Of a DNA stretch of 64,000 nt, positions 34,801 to 49,200 are shown in pieces. A program made the translations under genes and the position numbers. The notes under the pieces were generated by a model. The model did no database searches, was not told where the DNA came from, and worked only from the letters and a program-made list of their open reading frames with translations. The stretch is from Hirundichthys speculiger (lineage: Eukaryota > Chordata > Actinopteri > Beloniformes > Exocoetidae): NCBI GenBank assembly GCA_018398805.1, contig JAGFBZ010001279.1:558001-622000 (forward strand), read 5' to 3'. How positions within the stretch are numbered: the first letter of the stretch is position 1; every line of letters begins with the position of its first letter.

Positions 34801-34942
34801 TTTTGCATGAAGTAGTGATCTTAGACCCATCCTTGCATGGGGAGACTTTTGTACCCAATTCTGGCTCCCTCACCAGTCTCAAATTCATCTGCTGATTGTA
34901 GAATCTTCTTCTTTAAACTTTTCTAACTTTCTTGCTATCCCC

Positions 34943-34998
<56 letters not shown>

Positions 34999-36865
34999 AA
35001 AGTTTGTTTAATGTGTTCTGGTATCAAATTCTAGATATGTTTAGATTTTAAGAATACTTTGAAGTTGGTAAAAAATTGTTTTTTGTTGAAGATCATTTTC
35101 TTTGTACTAGGGCTGGGCAAGTTAATGCATTATTATCGCGTTAACGCATTAATTTGTTAACGCCGACATTTACTTTATCGCACGTTAACGCGTGTTGTTC
35201 ACATGCTTTTGTTTTGAAAAGTCTGTTACTGGCTGTTGTGGAACCGGAAAACAATTGGCAGATAAACATGAAAAAAAAAGCTAAAACAGACATGGAGAAC
35301 AGTAAAAATCTGTGTACTTTACAGTTCGGTAGCAACTCAGGTAGCAATATTAACAATTCTGTCTGGAAGAAAAAAATCTGGACTGCAACAAAACTTTCGC
35401 GTCATTCCTCCATGTTCTTTAGTGCAGCTCCATCTAGTGGTACAGATGTGTAATGACAACAGAAAGTCCAGTCCTCGATTATAAAACAAATATAAGACCA
35501 GTTCCGTGGTCCGTTTTTTAATTTCGTATTTTTGATCCAAATTGAAATATTATATATAATATTGTTTTTTGTGTTAGATTAAAAAACGAAAAACGTAATC
35601 AAATGTCACTTTAAATTTTTTTTTTATTTTTGATTGGTAAAGTTACTGAACTTTAACATGGACATTTTTATTTTAAAGTTCTCCCAGATGGAGAATTCGA
35701 CAGAAACAAACAACTGCCAAGTTGAACTCTGTTAAAAGTTTCTGCTGTTACCTCAGAAATTACCTGTTTAAATGTTCTGATTGTGCTGATTTTGTTTGTA
35801 GACTTTTTTTTTTTTAATAAAAACAGGATGACAATAATGCCCTGGCAGTGGCAATAAGCTTTATTGTATTTGACATTTTTAAGATGAGATTTACACTAAA
35901 TATGTGTTACTGACAAGTGCTGACGTTAAAAGTGTTTGAACAACAAATGTTATGGCACTTTAGTTCATATGGCAGCAGAACATTTAAATAAAAGTGCATT
36001 TTACACTACTTTTGAATTCATTATTTGATTTTGCGTATACAACGTGATTAATCGTGATTAATGAGGGAAATAATGCAATTAATCGCGATAAAAAATTTTA
36101 ATCGTTGCCCAGCCCTACTTTGTACTTTAGGGTTTGTACAAGTACAAACTCTATTTATTTTAAAGTTTTAACAAAAAGGGGACAGAAAACAACAGATTTA
36201 TGTTTGTCTTGGATTAAAAAAAAAGAAAACTTTCTCAAGTTTTATGGAAATTGCATTTGCATAGAAAAACAGGAACAAAACGACAAAATTAGAGCCTAAA
36301 ACCAAGGACATTTCTGTCTGTTTACAACTACAGCATTTAGATGTTTTAGTCTACACGGTGATAATAAAAGAATAATTTTCTGGAAGAATACTTAAAGTAG
36401 GTTAACTCTTCCATGGGAGCCGTTCTGCATTCACCTGTTGCCTCTGCATTAACAGCAGGAGCTTTAAAAGTGGTTAAAAGTCAGGCTGATATAAATCACG
36501 ATGTACACGCTGCCTGCAGCAATGCTCATATACTGAAGGGATGCTAACTGCATTAGCTGGAAGAGAGCCCAAGTAGACATAACCTGCTCCGCCAAACTGT
36601 ATCCACCGCATTGCAGGTCGCCACGGAGTCTCTATATGCTGCTATCACAGTCGTACCAAGCACCTATGCCGCAGTTGTATCAGTGTGCTTAGCGTGTTGA
36701 CATTGTGCTGGCAGGGATGTCAGACTTATAGCATGTGCGTGCGTGTGTGTGCTGAGAGTTACTAATGGATCATGCAGGCACTGACTCACCGAGTGTTTTC
36801 CACTTGGTTGTTTGCTTGCTTCTGCATGCATGTGTGCGTCTGCATGAGTGTGCATGTCATATTGT

Positions 36866-36928
<63 letters not shown>

Positions 36929-39358
36929 TTCCTTCAGTCCTCCATCTCTCTGGTTGCCACAGACAACCACATCTTCCATCCCTTATTGGTTGGCTGTGCG
37001 CAGGCCAGCTGGTCCGCTTGAACGGGCACATATGCCACCCAGTCAGTCTTGTCTATCGTCCTCCTCTCAAATACGCCCTCTCGGTATTTCCATAGGTCTG
37101 GATTTCGGGAGATTTTTATGGACGAACGTGTCAGTAAATCAAAGCAGAGGCTGAGGATTGAACGGGAACTTTACAGCGATGCTCAACTCATTTGAAGTAG
37201 AATGAAGTTTGTTTTTTTAAATTGATTAAATATTATCAAAAACGCCCAAAGGAGTTGGCTTCACACTTGTAAACTTTTACATGTGGAGTAAATATTAAAA
37301 CCAGACACGCTTTGAAATGAATCCAGAGTTTTGAATATTTAACAGCACCTGTAATCAGACCATCTGATGGGCAAAGAAAGTGCAGTTAAATAACACAGAT
37401 AATCCCTGCTGTGAAAGTAATGGCCACTGATACAAGTGAACTCCTTAATCATGGTGATGTGTAGCCAGCTTTTCAATCTATTCGCCTGTTGTCAACTATT
37501 GTTATGAACCTTCTGTGGAAAATCAATATATTGGCAGCTGTAAATAGTTGTTGTTGAGCTGCTGACTGATGCAGAGATGAGATAATGGGTATCATTTTTT
37601 TTTTGTCTGCCCGATGTTCTGATGTCTCTCCTCATGCAGAAAGTAAGGGGATTTGATATCTCACATGGGCATTTTTCCCTCTTTTCTTACGCAGCTGAGG
37701 CAGAAACTAGAGTTGTTGTAAGCGCATGTATTAGCTCCAGCGATTATGGAAAAATACCTGGTAGAAGTGGGTTCCATATTTGTTCCAACCACATGCATTA
37801 TGAGTGAATAACAGTCTTTTCATAGCTTCTGGCGCTCCCGTCATCTCCACTATCAGTGCCCTCGCTGTCACGCTGCAGCTGAAGAGCTCATAAATTTGTG
37901 ACTAATACTGTGGGTGTGTGATTGAAAGCATAGCTAATGGCGTTCCCGGGTCTCTGCTGCCGCCGCCGCTGCTGCTGCACGGGATGGATGGAATGATGTC
38001 CCACCTAAGTTGTGTGAGTTGTTCTTATTGTGTGAATAAAATTCACACAATAAGAACACTTATTTACAAAAAAAAAAAAAAAAAAAATACGGTGCAGCTT
38101 ATTTAATGAGAAGTAAATTCACAGAAGTGCTAATAAATGGTTTGTTACTGCAGCTTTCATTGCTTTTTATGTGCGGGACAACCATGTTTGAGGTTCCTCT
38201 GCGTTTGGTTGCCAGAAATCCAGCTTTGTTGGACATTCAAGTTGAGATCTTACACCATGAGCTCAAAAATACAAACTCCTGTGTTCAAATGCAATGCAAG
38301 TACTAAATACTCAGATGCAGCCATCGCTTAGAGCACCAGTGTCAAACTGATCCGTAAAAGGGCCGTGTGGCTGCAGGTTGCCCTGCATGGCCCTTTTACG
38401 GATCAGTTTGACACCTCTGGCTTAGAGGCTGAAAGCTTGGTAGACGTTGTTGGCAGACCCACTCTCCCAGTCACCTGTTGAGCCAGGCACACAACCGAGA
38501 GTGCTACGACCCAGAAGGACAGCAGCGAGTGGAACAGTAGCGTGAGTGTTAAAAAAAAAAAAGCTCAAATTATACAATTGTTTCAAACATCTTCGGTAAT
38601 TTGTTTCCTCACTTGATCAGCTAATAAATCTGGGAAACGATGTGATTCTGAGTGTCAGTGCCTCCTCTCCGTGCTAGAGCGAAATGTCCCGTTACACCAG
38701 GGGTAGTGAAACTGGGCCGCTTTAACATCTAATATCTCCTGTACCCGTTTAACAAATGTCTAACTTCTCCATATTTGTGGTCCAGATGCAACAAAGGAGA
38801 TCACAGACTAGGGAACTGCAGCCTCCCACCTACTGGGCTGCAATTTTCCCATCACTTTGGTTAAATTTTAGCATGTGGTGGGAGTAGGAGGAGGAAGGGT
38901 GCAGAGTACCAATTACACTCAAAAACAGAATACAATGCCGTCACAGAGCGAGGTCGGGCCCAGGATGTGGAGAGAATTTGAGAAATTCAGCGCCGGTCTC
39001 TAAAAGACTTGATTGTTCAAGTGAGCTGCAGCCTTTACTCAGCAGTGACGCATGCCCTGGCGGTGGATGCAGCACGGAGCCCAGTTGCATTGAATGATTG
39101 TGGGCTTCTCTCACCAGCCAGCCGGCGAGGACAGATGCGTGGGCCGTCTTCTTCACGGGCCGGCTAGTAACAGTCGCAGCATTTCCGTGTCACAGGTCAC
39201 GAGCTGGAATCACCAAACAGGGAAAGGCTTTCTTCTGGCAGGCGCGCCAGTGCTGAGGCAGAAGTATGTTCTCGCCGCTGCTTGCAGCTGTGTGCATCCA
39301 TGTGCATCTGTCATTTTTTTAAGTGAACCACACCCCCTTTGATATCAATCCCAACCAT

Positions 39359-39391
<33 letters not shown>

Positions 39392-42300
39392 TTCTATCAT
39401 ATTTTAGATTAAAAAGTTGATGCAGGACTTGCATGATTTAAAATGATTTAATGCCAACAGCGTTAGTTCGTGAAAGTGGTTTGCTGCATTTATTAATACC
39501 GCTGAAGGCCCTGCTCCTCTCTAAGGCCTATAATTTGAAGAACCTTTGATATTCGTTTGTTGTTTTAGAGCACAATCACGCTAACAGGAGAACGAGGTGG
39601 GAAGCCAAGCATTTTTATTTTTATCAGATTAATTAGACAGAAGTCTGAGCAAAGCCCAGAAGGGACTAGCAGTTTTTAGGACAGAGCTCTCTGAGGCTTT
39701 AAGGTGAGACAGAGATGTCTCATGTCTCATTCATTAGAAAAAAGGACCGTTCTTAAATGTTCTTAAATGGTTCAGCTAGAACTAGATAGCTGTGTGACTG
39801 CCTGTCTGGGTCTTATCAAAGGCCGGACCAGGGTCTGCTCTGCTATCTCACGAGGAAACTCCTGCGCCGCTCTCGTCCACCGACCACAGCTGCTAGAGTC
39901 ATTTGAACCGCTGTGCGTTCGTCCATTGTGTGAGCTGGTGCGTGTGCGCTTCTGCTGCTTGGAGCTTGTGTGTCACCCCGCCAGCGGGCGTGCAGAGCGT
40001 GGATGTAAGGTACACTGCGCTCAGGTTACTCATTTCTTTCCGGCGCAGGGCTTGCTCTCACAGTTTAGCATAAGAGAAGAGCAGTGCACAGAGGCAAGCG
40101 GCGGGCTATTTATAGATCACTTCTGGCCTACTTGGCAACAGGAAGGAGATGGAGACAAGGAAAGGAACTATGGAGGCCAAGGAGGAACAAAATAGAAATT
40201 AGAACTGGAGCAAAGTAGCTTCTGCTGCTCTGGCTGACCGGAGAGGATTAAACCTCTACTCTGGGACTTCAGATGCACCGGGAACAGCAGCACCCAGAAT
40301 ATTAAGTGGGTCCCGGGCTAAAATAACATTTTCACCGACGTCTAAAGTACAGGGCAGATCAGGAAAATTAAGGAAGCTCAAGTGTGCTGCTTCTCCCTGA
40401 CAGAGCTCACCGGTGTCAGAGCTGGTCACACAGCAGTTTTCACACCAGCTCTTGTGCTTCAGCCATAAAAACATCAAAACTTTTCATGGTAATGCACGTT
40501 TCTGAGGGCTGTAGGCGATTTCATTCATGCCTTAATGGCTAACTGCTGTAAAACAGTCAGAAATGAACATATTACTACTCAGATTCTCATCCCATTTGCA
40601 GCTCCCTCAACTCCAAGGTGAAAATGCAGGTGCTTCAAGCCCATATACTTAGAATGCAGGAATGCTACACGTTTCTACATGTTTTGTGCGCTTTTTTCGT
40701 GCTTTAAAACATAACCTTAGTCAAACAGTGAGAGCTTAATGCTCGCTCTAATTTTACAGCTTTCTTGTCACGATTACGGGCCAGTCTTCTCATTCATTCT
40801 GGACCCTGCACCACCACTGCAGCTCGTAGGCCCTGCTACGTCTTCTCAGCCGACAGAAAAGCATGAAAGTCCAAGTTTAGATATTGCTTGCTAGCATTAA
40901 CAATTATTCCAGAGGGACGATTTCAACTTCAACAGATTTTATGGGCTATTGTGAATATGTTGAGATGACCAAATGAGACAAAGCTGAAATGAAATGCTAG
41001 AAATACTTGAACAATCAGAAGTCTTCGACACAGCAAGACCCACTCAAGCGTTTCTAGGCAATCTCAGAAGTGCTGCCTCCCTATCAGGGCTGTTTTTTTT
41101 TTTTTTTTTTGGGGTGAAATCTCTCCTCAAGCATCTGTGATTGAAGTGGAGGGAGCTGAGGAAAGGACCTCCTCAGTGGCCTTAGGTGTGGAAAATGTTC
41201 TCATGATTGAAATCCAATCTTCAGAAGCTCAAAGGTGGTTATTTGGGGTGTTGAAGGTTGGATCCCTTTTGCTTTGTGCCAAGAAAATGCTCCTCTCCCC
41301 GTGACACTTCCATCAGCAGCATCTGTCGACGCCAGACAGGATGGATCCACGCTTTCCGTGTAGTTCTTGCCAAATTCTGACCCTACCATCTAAACGTCGC
41401 TGCTGAAATCGAGACTCATCAGGCAGCGCAACGTGGCCGGTGAGTGTGTATCTCTGTCATCCCTTGGCTCTTCTGGCTGGACTGTCCAAGCAGCAAGCAA
41501 CAAGTTGGGAGCGGAACCAGACAGCGCTCGGTGTTGAGGTTCCTAATAATGCCAGTTCTGTCCAAATGAGAAGCAGCTGAGGGGGATCCCTGATTGCACA
41601 ACAGCATTTACAGTTTTTGCTGGTAGCCCAACAATCTAAATGAGGAGATGACTTCACCCGCCATGCCTGTGCGTTACAGTCCCATTTTGATCGTAGTCAC
41701 AGGCGAGCTGCTCAGGCCTTATAAGGTAGTCTGCTTTGAGGTATTTCACCTTAATCCACTTCAGGAATTTTGTCCTCAGGCTGCAACCTACAGAAAGGGA
41801 AGCGGGGAATTAAAGTAGGTAGACAGCTGTTTGGGAGAATTCTTTGGTGAGTCCTTTTCTCGGTCACCATTTCTATTCAGCAGATAACACCAACCACTTT
41901 AAAGCTTACAGATACTGCTGGGCTGATTTGGATTTGTAACATTCTGACTTTTTGTGACTTTGTCCTCAGTTTTTGGATGGATTCTGTCAAACTTTACCTC
42001 TATGGAAAATGTATATGCCTCTCAAATGAGAACTTCACTTCTTCTCACCTCCACAGCCAATCTACCACTTTTGCTGAAATGAATGATTTTACCCATAAAC
42101 ACGCATCAACAGCCAAAAAGCTTGGGAGCATTTTGGTTAAAGGCAAATCATCAGCAGTGTATAGTGTTTGGTTGGCTTGGCTGACATTTGCTTATCACAG
42201 ACATACTGGTCCGGTATTTGCATACATGTTCTCTAATATGAAAAGTTACTTTTATCACAGAGCACCGAGCAGGTGTAGCTGCTCGATGTTATTTATATCC

Positions 42301-45300
42301 GTTTTCATCGGATGCGTTGTCCGGTCGAGCATCTTCATGGCCAGACAGTCAATGCAGAGGAAAACTAGAAGTTTATATATCAGAAAAAATTGCCAAAACC
42401 TTTAGACATGGAACTAACATAAATGTGTAAGTAGCATGCCATCAAGATCTGGGATTCTGATTCTTCTGACAACAATAGACGCTTTCAGTCCAGATGCCTC
42501 AGAGATCAGGGATGTCAGCATCACTTCTGGCTGATGCCAGACTTACTTTTTGCACAACAGTTTTGAGTTTGCGAGTGTAATTCTGTATTGCAGTGCATTA
42601 CAAAGGTTTCCCAAAGTCATGGCTTGTCCATGTAGTCATGTCATATCAGCTATTAATGAAGGAGGATTCTTGATGCTGTGTCGTCTGAGGGGTCAGAGAT
42701 CACTCATGTTCAGTTTAGCCTTGTTCCTTTGTCGTTTCCATCCTGAAACTCCTCCAGATTCTGAGATGGGTTTAATGCTATGATGTACTGCTGAACAGGA
42801 AACATGCAAATCGGTTCCGACCTTTCTTTTCGGTTATTTCAAAACCTTTCAGTGATGTTTCTCACAAATTTGTAATTACAGTGGAAATACAATTTTTGCC
42901 TCACCGACCGCCTTTCATGAATACTGCTGTGGATGGAAACAACATTTCTATCTGTTTCTTTAACTTCTAACATCACCAAACTCCCACTGTACTAGAGATG
43001 AGCGATTTTATCGATTCTGCGATATATATGTTTCTTATTTCCCCAGAGTATTAATTTTTCAGCCGTGGGTATCGATATTCTAAGCTTCTTCCAAAACCCC
43101 CGTGTCCCACCTTTAAAAGCTTGCCAGCAACAATTTGCACTGTTTAAATAAATGAAACTATTTTTCTCAACAAATCTTTTATTCAGTTTGTCCAGCATTT
43201 GCGAGCTGCCTGTCAGCCATATAATGTGTAATTGATGCTTTCAGTTCAATTAATTCAAACAAAGTCATTGGAACACTCACAAGATGTCACCAAAATCACT
43301 TTGTCCCTTTAAAATCTTTCGGAAAATGATGTAAATGTATTGTAAGATGAATATCGATATATATCGTATCGCATCGCGAGATTAGTGTATCGCTACAGCC
43401 CTACACTGTTTTGTCTGAAACGTGTTACAGGTGTAAAACACATGCAATGAAGATGATGGAAAACAGAAGAAAACAAAAGCAAATCTTGTGCAATTTTCTC
43501 TGCAGTGAAGCCAAAGTTAAGTGACTGTACCTTGTAATACCTCGTTTCTGATTTGTGGTTGTAATTTGAGTGAACCCAGCCTTCAGGAACTCGTCTCCTT
43601 TTTGTTAAGTTTTAGTATGACATACCTCGTATGTGTGTGTGTGTGTTTGTAGAGTGTGCCTCCACACTGAGCCTCTATTCTACGGCACTGTTTTCTGTGT
43701 TTAAGTTGACACAGCTGGTGGGCAGGATGTCAGCTTCAGGCCTCTGTGTCTGTTTGTAATTCTCCCCAAAGAGAGCAGCCTTCCTTTGCTATAAATAGCC
43801 TCAGCATGTGTGTGCGTATGTGTGTGTGTGTGTTCCCCATCACCCCTCGTCTGCCCACAGAAAATGTTGTTATATGCATGTGAGTGTGTTTCATCTTTTG
43901 TATTTGACCATGCATCTTTGTGTGTGTGTGTGTGTGTGTGCATGGAAGATGACGGTGGTTGTAATGACTTTTGCATCATGGTGATTGATTAGATGTGACA
44001 CGCACACACAACGTCTGCAGAAGATAACCATTAGTTTTTCATAAAAGTTTCCCATTTCACAGACTTATCTGTCCACCTTTGTGCTGTTATCCATGCATCT
44101 CATCCTGTAGTTCACATCATCTACATTCCACCTCCTGCTCAGGCGGCTTTAATCTCAAAAATGCCATTAATCTAACTTACGTTTGAGAATATGCTGCGTG
44201 TCACGAGAATGTTTCAGTCTCAGTTTGTGCAACTTTGCTAATATAAGCAAAACAAAAAAAATGTGCTCACTAGTTCCATTTCCTCATTTTAAGCAGTCCT
44301 AATGTCTGACATTTCCAAGTAGGTCGTGGAGTTCTCTAACATGCACGGAAAACTTAAATCTGTAATAATAAAAAAAAATCATTTTAATCTTGAATATATA
44401 GAATTATCAAAATGTCTGCAACACAGTAGTAATAATAAAAATAAAGTTGCATTCGATCAGATGGAGTAATTATTTGATTCCCAAGCAAAGCATGAGCAGA
44501 GAAACCCTTGTACATGTACAGAAGTTAAGCATCACTTGTAGCTGGTCATCAGGTTTGCAAAGATCTCAGCCATGGCTCTTTCCAGATCCTCAGACTGCTG
44601 ACTGGCAGCTGATGGTTTTAAGGTTTATGGCCCGGTCCATCAGCCTCTCAGTGTCGGTGACGTTGTCCAGCAGAGAATCAGCCCCGGAGCATCACGTTTC
44701 CATCTGCATGCTTGACGCTGTTCTTGATGTGCACCGTCAGAGGTTCTCCAAACATGACAAGTTGAATCGATGGCGTAGAGCTCAGTTTTGGTCTCATCTG
44801 AGCGCATCACATTCTCTCAGGTGTTCAAACTTAACAGGGATCTGTGCTTGTAAGTTCTTGGAAGGGGAGGATGCATGGTGCACGGTTGATTCCAGTGTGC
44901 ACATCCTTCCTGCACTCTTTGACTCAGAGCTAGCGTAGAGTTAGCACTCTGCCATCACCTGTTATCTTTGGAATGATCATGCAAATACTCCACACAGTCC
45001 TAGTTTTAGCTCTGGGCAACAAACAAACAAAGCACCAGAAGGTCTGCTGGCATTTTGACAGAAACCTGAATTACCCTCAGAGGCCTGAACAGTGTTCAGC
45101 AGAGTCAGACATCGACTTTGAAGTTGGCCTGAGTCACAATTACAGTACTGCAGTTTTCTGTGAAACATTTCATCAGGCTTTCTCATACAAGAGCTGCAAT
45201 ATGAGAGAGAAGTGAATGGGATAGATTTGAGATGTGGCAGAGCTCAGCATCAACGCACTTTTGCTGCATGTTTGAGCCTGAACCTGAGCAGAAATGTGAA

Positions 45301-46172
45301 GAAAAAAAATCCTTAAAAAAGCATAATTTCTCTGCTCATTTAAAAAGTAACTTTACACCAATGTAGGGCACAACAGAAACTCTCCCTCCCTCCACCGCTG
45401 AGCCACCTGAACCTAAATGAAGGGCAGGAGTTTTTCTGTCAATGTTAAGACAATGTTGTACTCTGGACACTGTAATAATAATTATGAGCACCCCAGACAG
45501 CATCTAAATGGGTTCTGTGTGTGTGTGTTTACACCTGTATATGGTGTAAACACGCCCATGTAATGCTGATAACGGAGATGAAGAAAGGCATAGGTGACGA
45601 TGTAATAGCACAAGACAAAATATTGCATTAAGAGGAACAATGTGGTTAATTAAAGTCAGACAAATACATCCAGCCACTCCAAAAAAAAAGCTCACAGAGG
45701 CGCTTGAATGGTCAGAATTACCTGTTTAAGATGTCTAGAATAAAAAGAACTTGTGAGTGTTTCTCTTCAGCTGGAGCTGAAACTGGTGATACAGACCTTA
45801 CAAAGACACATCAGGGGCTCTAAACAAGCCCATTAGACAATCCTGGCCTCCTGAATCACCATAAAAGTTCCTGAGTTATGGACTGTCCATTTATTTAACT
45901 GGAATATTATGACGTAAGTCTCTTTTAGGGCTGTCAGACTTGGAAGATACACAGAGTTTGCATTTAGCTGGAAGGGCTGCGGTGTTTCAGTCCTTCAGAG
46001 AGTCCTTCAACAGATGTCCAAAGCAGCTGGAGCCTTCAGTGGGAAACTGTTGCTGCCTTCTCGCTCTTTCTCTCTCTCTTTTTTCCCCCCATCTTTTTCT
46101 CTCCCTCTCTGTCCGTCACTGCGGGTTTAGTGGGCGATGTGTGTTTAAAGCTCTTTAGAGAAATGAAGGGTG

Positions 46173-46203
<31 letters not shown>

Positions 46204-49200
46204 GGACCTCTTTCTTCTCTGCTTTTTTTGGCCGATTTCTCGTCTCCCAAGCGTGAAATTGCAGCTCACACACAAGCAGACGCATAAACGGCAGGGCACT
46301 TTTTTTTTTTTATCTCGACAGCTTCCTGCAGATACAAACAAGAGGGTGTCCTGCATCTGGCACAGCGCCAGAGCGAAGCCCCGCGTCGCTCTCTGACGGA
46401 AGGTTTCGTGAAAGTATCGTTTATTCTTGTCGCTTCTTTTCTTCCTGCAGACCAGCATAAAGGAGGGACTGTTGCTGAAACAGACGAGCTCCTTCCAGAG
46501 GTGGAAAAAGCGTTACTTCAAACTGAGAGGCCGAACTCTATACTACGCCAAAGATGCCAAGGTCAGTCCACTCAGAGTTTCCCGGCGCCACACACGTACA
46601 CGGGCAGCTGCCTGTACAATGATCCACTCAACTGCTCTTAATGTTTAACCTCAATTCTGCCATTAAATGCCACAATTGGCCTGGTTTAGGGTCTGGAGAC
46701 AAAACTTTTAGAGAGCGACAATCAGACTAATACCACACTCATGTCTGTTCCTTTGCCTATACAAATTCTGGAAATGGGGAAAACTGTAGCAGCCTTGGCT
46801 GAATAATGGTCTCTTGAAATGATGCTTTACAGCGTTTACCAAGAAAAGCCGTGGGCCTGTGAACCTTTGAGGTGAACGCACTGAAAGAGTGACAGAGACA
46901 ACTAAACGACACTATCTAGTCGAGCGATTTATCTGCCCTCATGCACAGTTAGAAATTCAGCTCAAGTATGTAAAACCAGCTCCCAGGAGAGGTTTGGACA
47001 TGAATTCGTCCTTATCTGATTCTGTAAGGCAGTGGTCGTTAAGATAATTGCTGAAGTTTGTCTTATGTTTGTGGAAAAAAACAAAAGAAACACATTTTAG
47101 ACCGGACTGGTTTATATGTGACAACACCCGTGTCAGTGATATCGTTTTCATTACAATCAGTGTGACTTTTTTGTGAACGTCAAAATGTGAACACAAGTAT
47201 CTGATCGGACGACCGGCAGTCTGATTATTCTGAGGGGTCATAAGTTCAAAAGTTTGATCTTCTGTTAAAGTTTATCTTGGATACGTGCAGTTAGAGAGTG
47301 TATATAAACTACAAGCTTTGAATCTGTTTGTTTAAGCCTTGAAAATGAAAATGAAAAAAAACATGACGTTTCGTTCCACGCGGAGACTTCACTGAGATCA
47401 CTGACTTCCTGGAGCCTCTGCTGGTTGCTAGGCAACTAGTTGTAGCCTGGTGATCTCCAGAGCTAATTTGTGAGCTTTATGAGGTGTATTTTGTTACCTT
47501 CGGGCAGAGCCAGGCTAAGGGATTTCCCTTCTGTTTCCAGTCTTTGTTCTGCGAGATGTAACTTGCTGGATGGAATTTCACATTCATCACGCAGAAATGA
47601 GAGTGGTATCAGCGATCTGTTTCCTCAGCAGATCAAATGTTCTCTTTGATCCTTTGATTTGCTGTCCTTAATCACTCTAATTCTCCGCTTCTTTGTTTCA
47701 CTGTTTACCTCTGCTTTGTTTGCTTTTAAGTTTCACTCTTGTTGACGACTCTTTCCCTTTTGCCTCTGACCTAACCTCCATCGCCCTGCGGAACGTGCAT
47801 GTGTGAACGCGCATCAGTCTGGCAGTGCGTTGGCGCGCTGGCAGGAGCGGGCGCTGCGCAGGGTCTCCAGGAGCCGCGTGTGCTGGCGGGTTCTGTCCGT
47901 GTGCTGGTCGGGCGCACGGCGCTCCCCGCCTCCTCTGGGTGTCAGCGGATCTGAGGAAGGTCTAGTGAGAATCCGGGTCAGCACAGCTCAGCCGGGGGGC
48001 CGGAGCACCACGACGGCCCGACAAATGCAGAATAGTGCTGCATTCATGCCATATAGGCCCGATGGGTCAGGACGGGTTGATTATTCACCTGTTCAATTTT
48101 TGGGGTTCACTTTTGTTGTATAAAGGTATCAGGTTTAATCCCATGAGATGCCGTCCTACTGATAATTCAGCAGAGGTGTTTGAAAGTCCAAAGCCTGGTT
48201 ATTACTATGTGGCATGAATGTGTTATTATATAACGATATAAACCCATGTTAGGCTGCAGAACATTTGTCCACACCATAAAGCCTATATAAAGCCTTATAG
48301 CTTGTGAAAGTAAGTCATCCTCCATGAGGAAGATGGTTTCTATGGTGCAGTGAAAGGAACTTTTAAAAAAAAACTAAAACAATATCCTGAATAGGTCAAA
48401 GGACTACAGCGTTACAGTTTCACATCTCTATCTTTACTGCTCTGTTCATAGCAGCTGCTTTTAGGGGGTGGAGTCAGACACATTTAAGCCTGATATATGC
48501 TTCTTTGTAGCTGCTGTGCACGTAGGCTGCGTACGGCCCGGATACCATCTCTGCCGGTTGTATTATACTCATGCGTTATCCTTGCGTAATTACACCACCA
48601 ACCACTAGATGGCAGTGCGGGTCCTTTTCTGCCACGCTGTAGCTCGCAGTGCCGCGTTTCATTTTGTTTACCTGCTCAGACATAGCAACGAAGCAAATAA
48701 AATATATTTCATGAGAGTTACAGCTGATAAACGTTGAGCATCAGTCGTGTTTACGGACACTGCTGCAAATTTCGTCCTACCCGACTTGAAGAAGAACGGA
48801 CCAATCATATTTCTCGACACGGCGTATAGTTTGGAGGAAGGGTATGGCGTCGGCTTCACGGCTACGCTTCACAGAAGTCTGACGCAAAAATATAAATCAT
48901 GACGAGAACCAGCGTTGCCAGGTGAACAATAATTATTGTATTTGTAAGATAATTTGGCCCTCTGTACGATGTACGATAAATAATCCAAAAAAAGGCCAAA
49001 TGTATGATAATTTGACCATTTCAAATTATTGCCTGTCGCAACTGTCAGGCGGAGAGTTTTTTTTTGTGAACCCTGAAGGCATCTGTTCCCATGTGACGTG
49101 TTTCCAGCCAATCGTGCTTTGTTAAGCGTGAGATTCGAGGGTTTGTCTCAGAACAACGAGCATGATAGGCTGAATGGTCAGCTGTGCCCGCCCCACGAGA

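Noticed and set aside
36765..37154. Open frames of 107-129 codons with long proline or glycine runs
   Set aside because: They arise from the 58-base poly-C tract, which stays open in several frames; there is no start context and no known protein.
39767..40195. 142-codon open frame in the DGKH intron
   Set aside because: No domain, no splice context and ordinary intronic composition; most likely chance.
46036..46458. 140-codon minus-strand open frame
   Set aside because: It spans a GT repeat and overlaps the DGKH exon 2 acceptor; Thr-His repeats come from the microsatellite.
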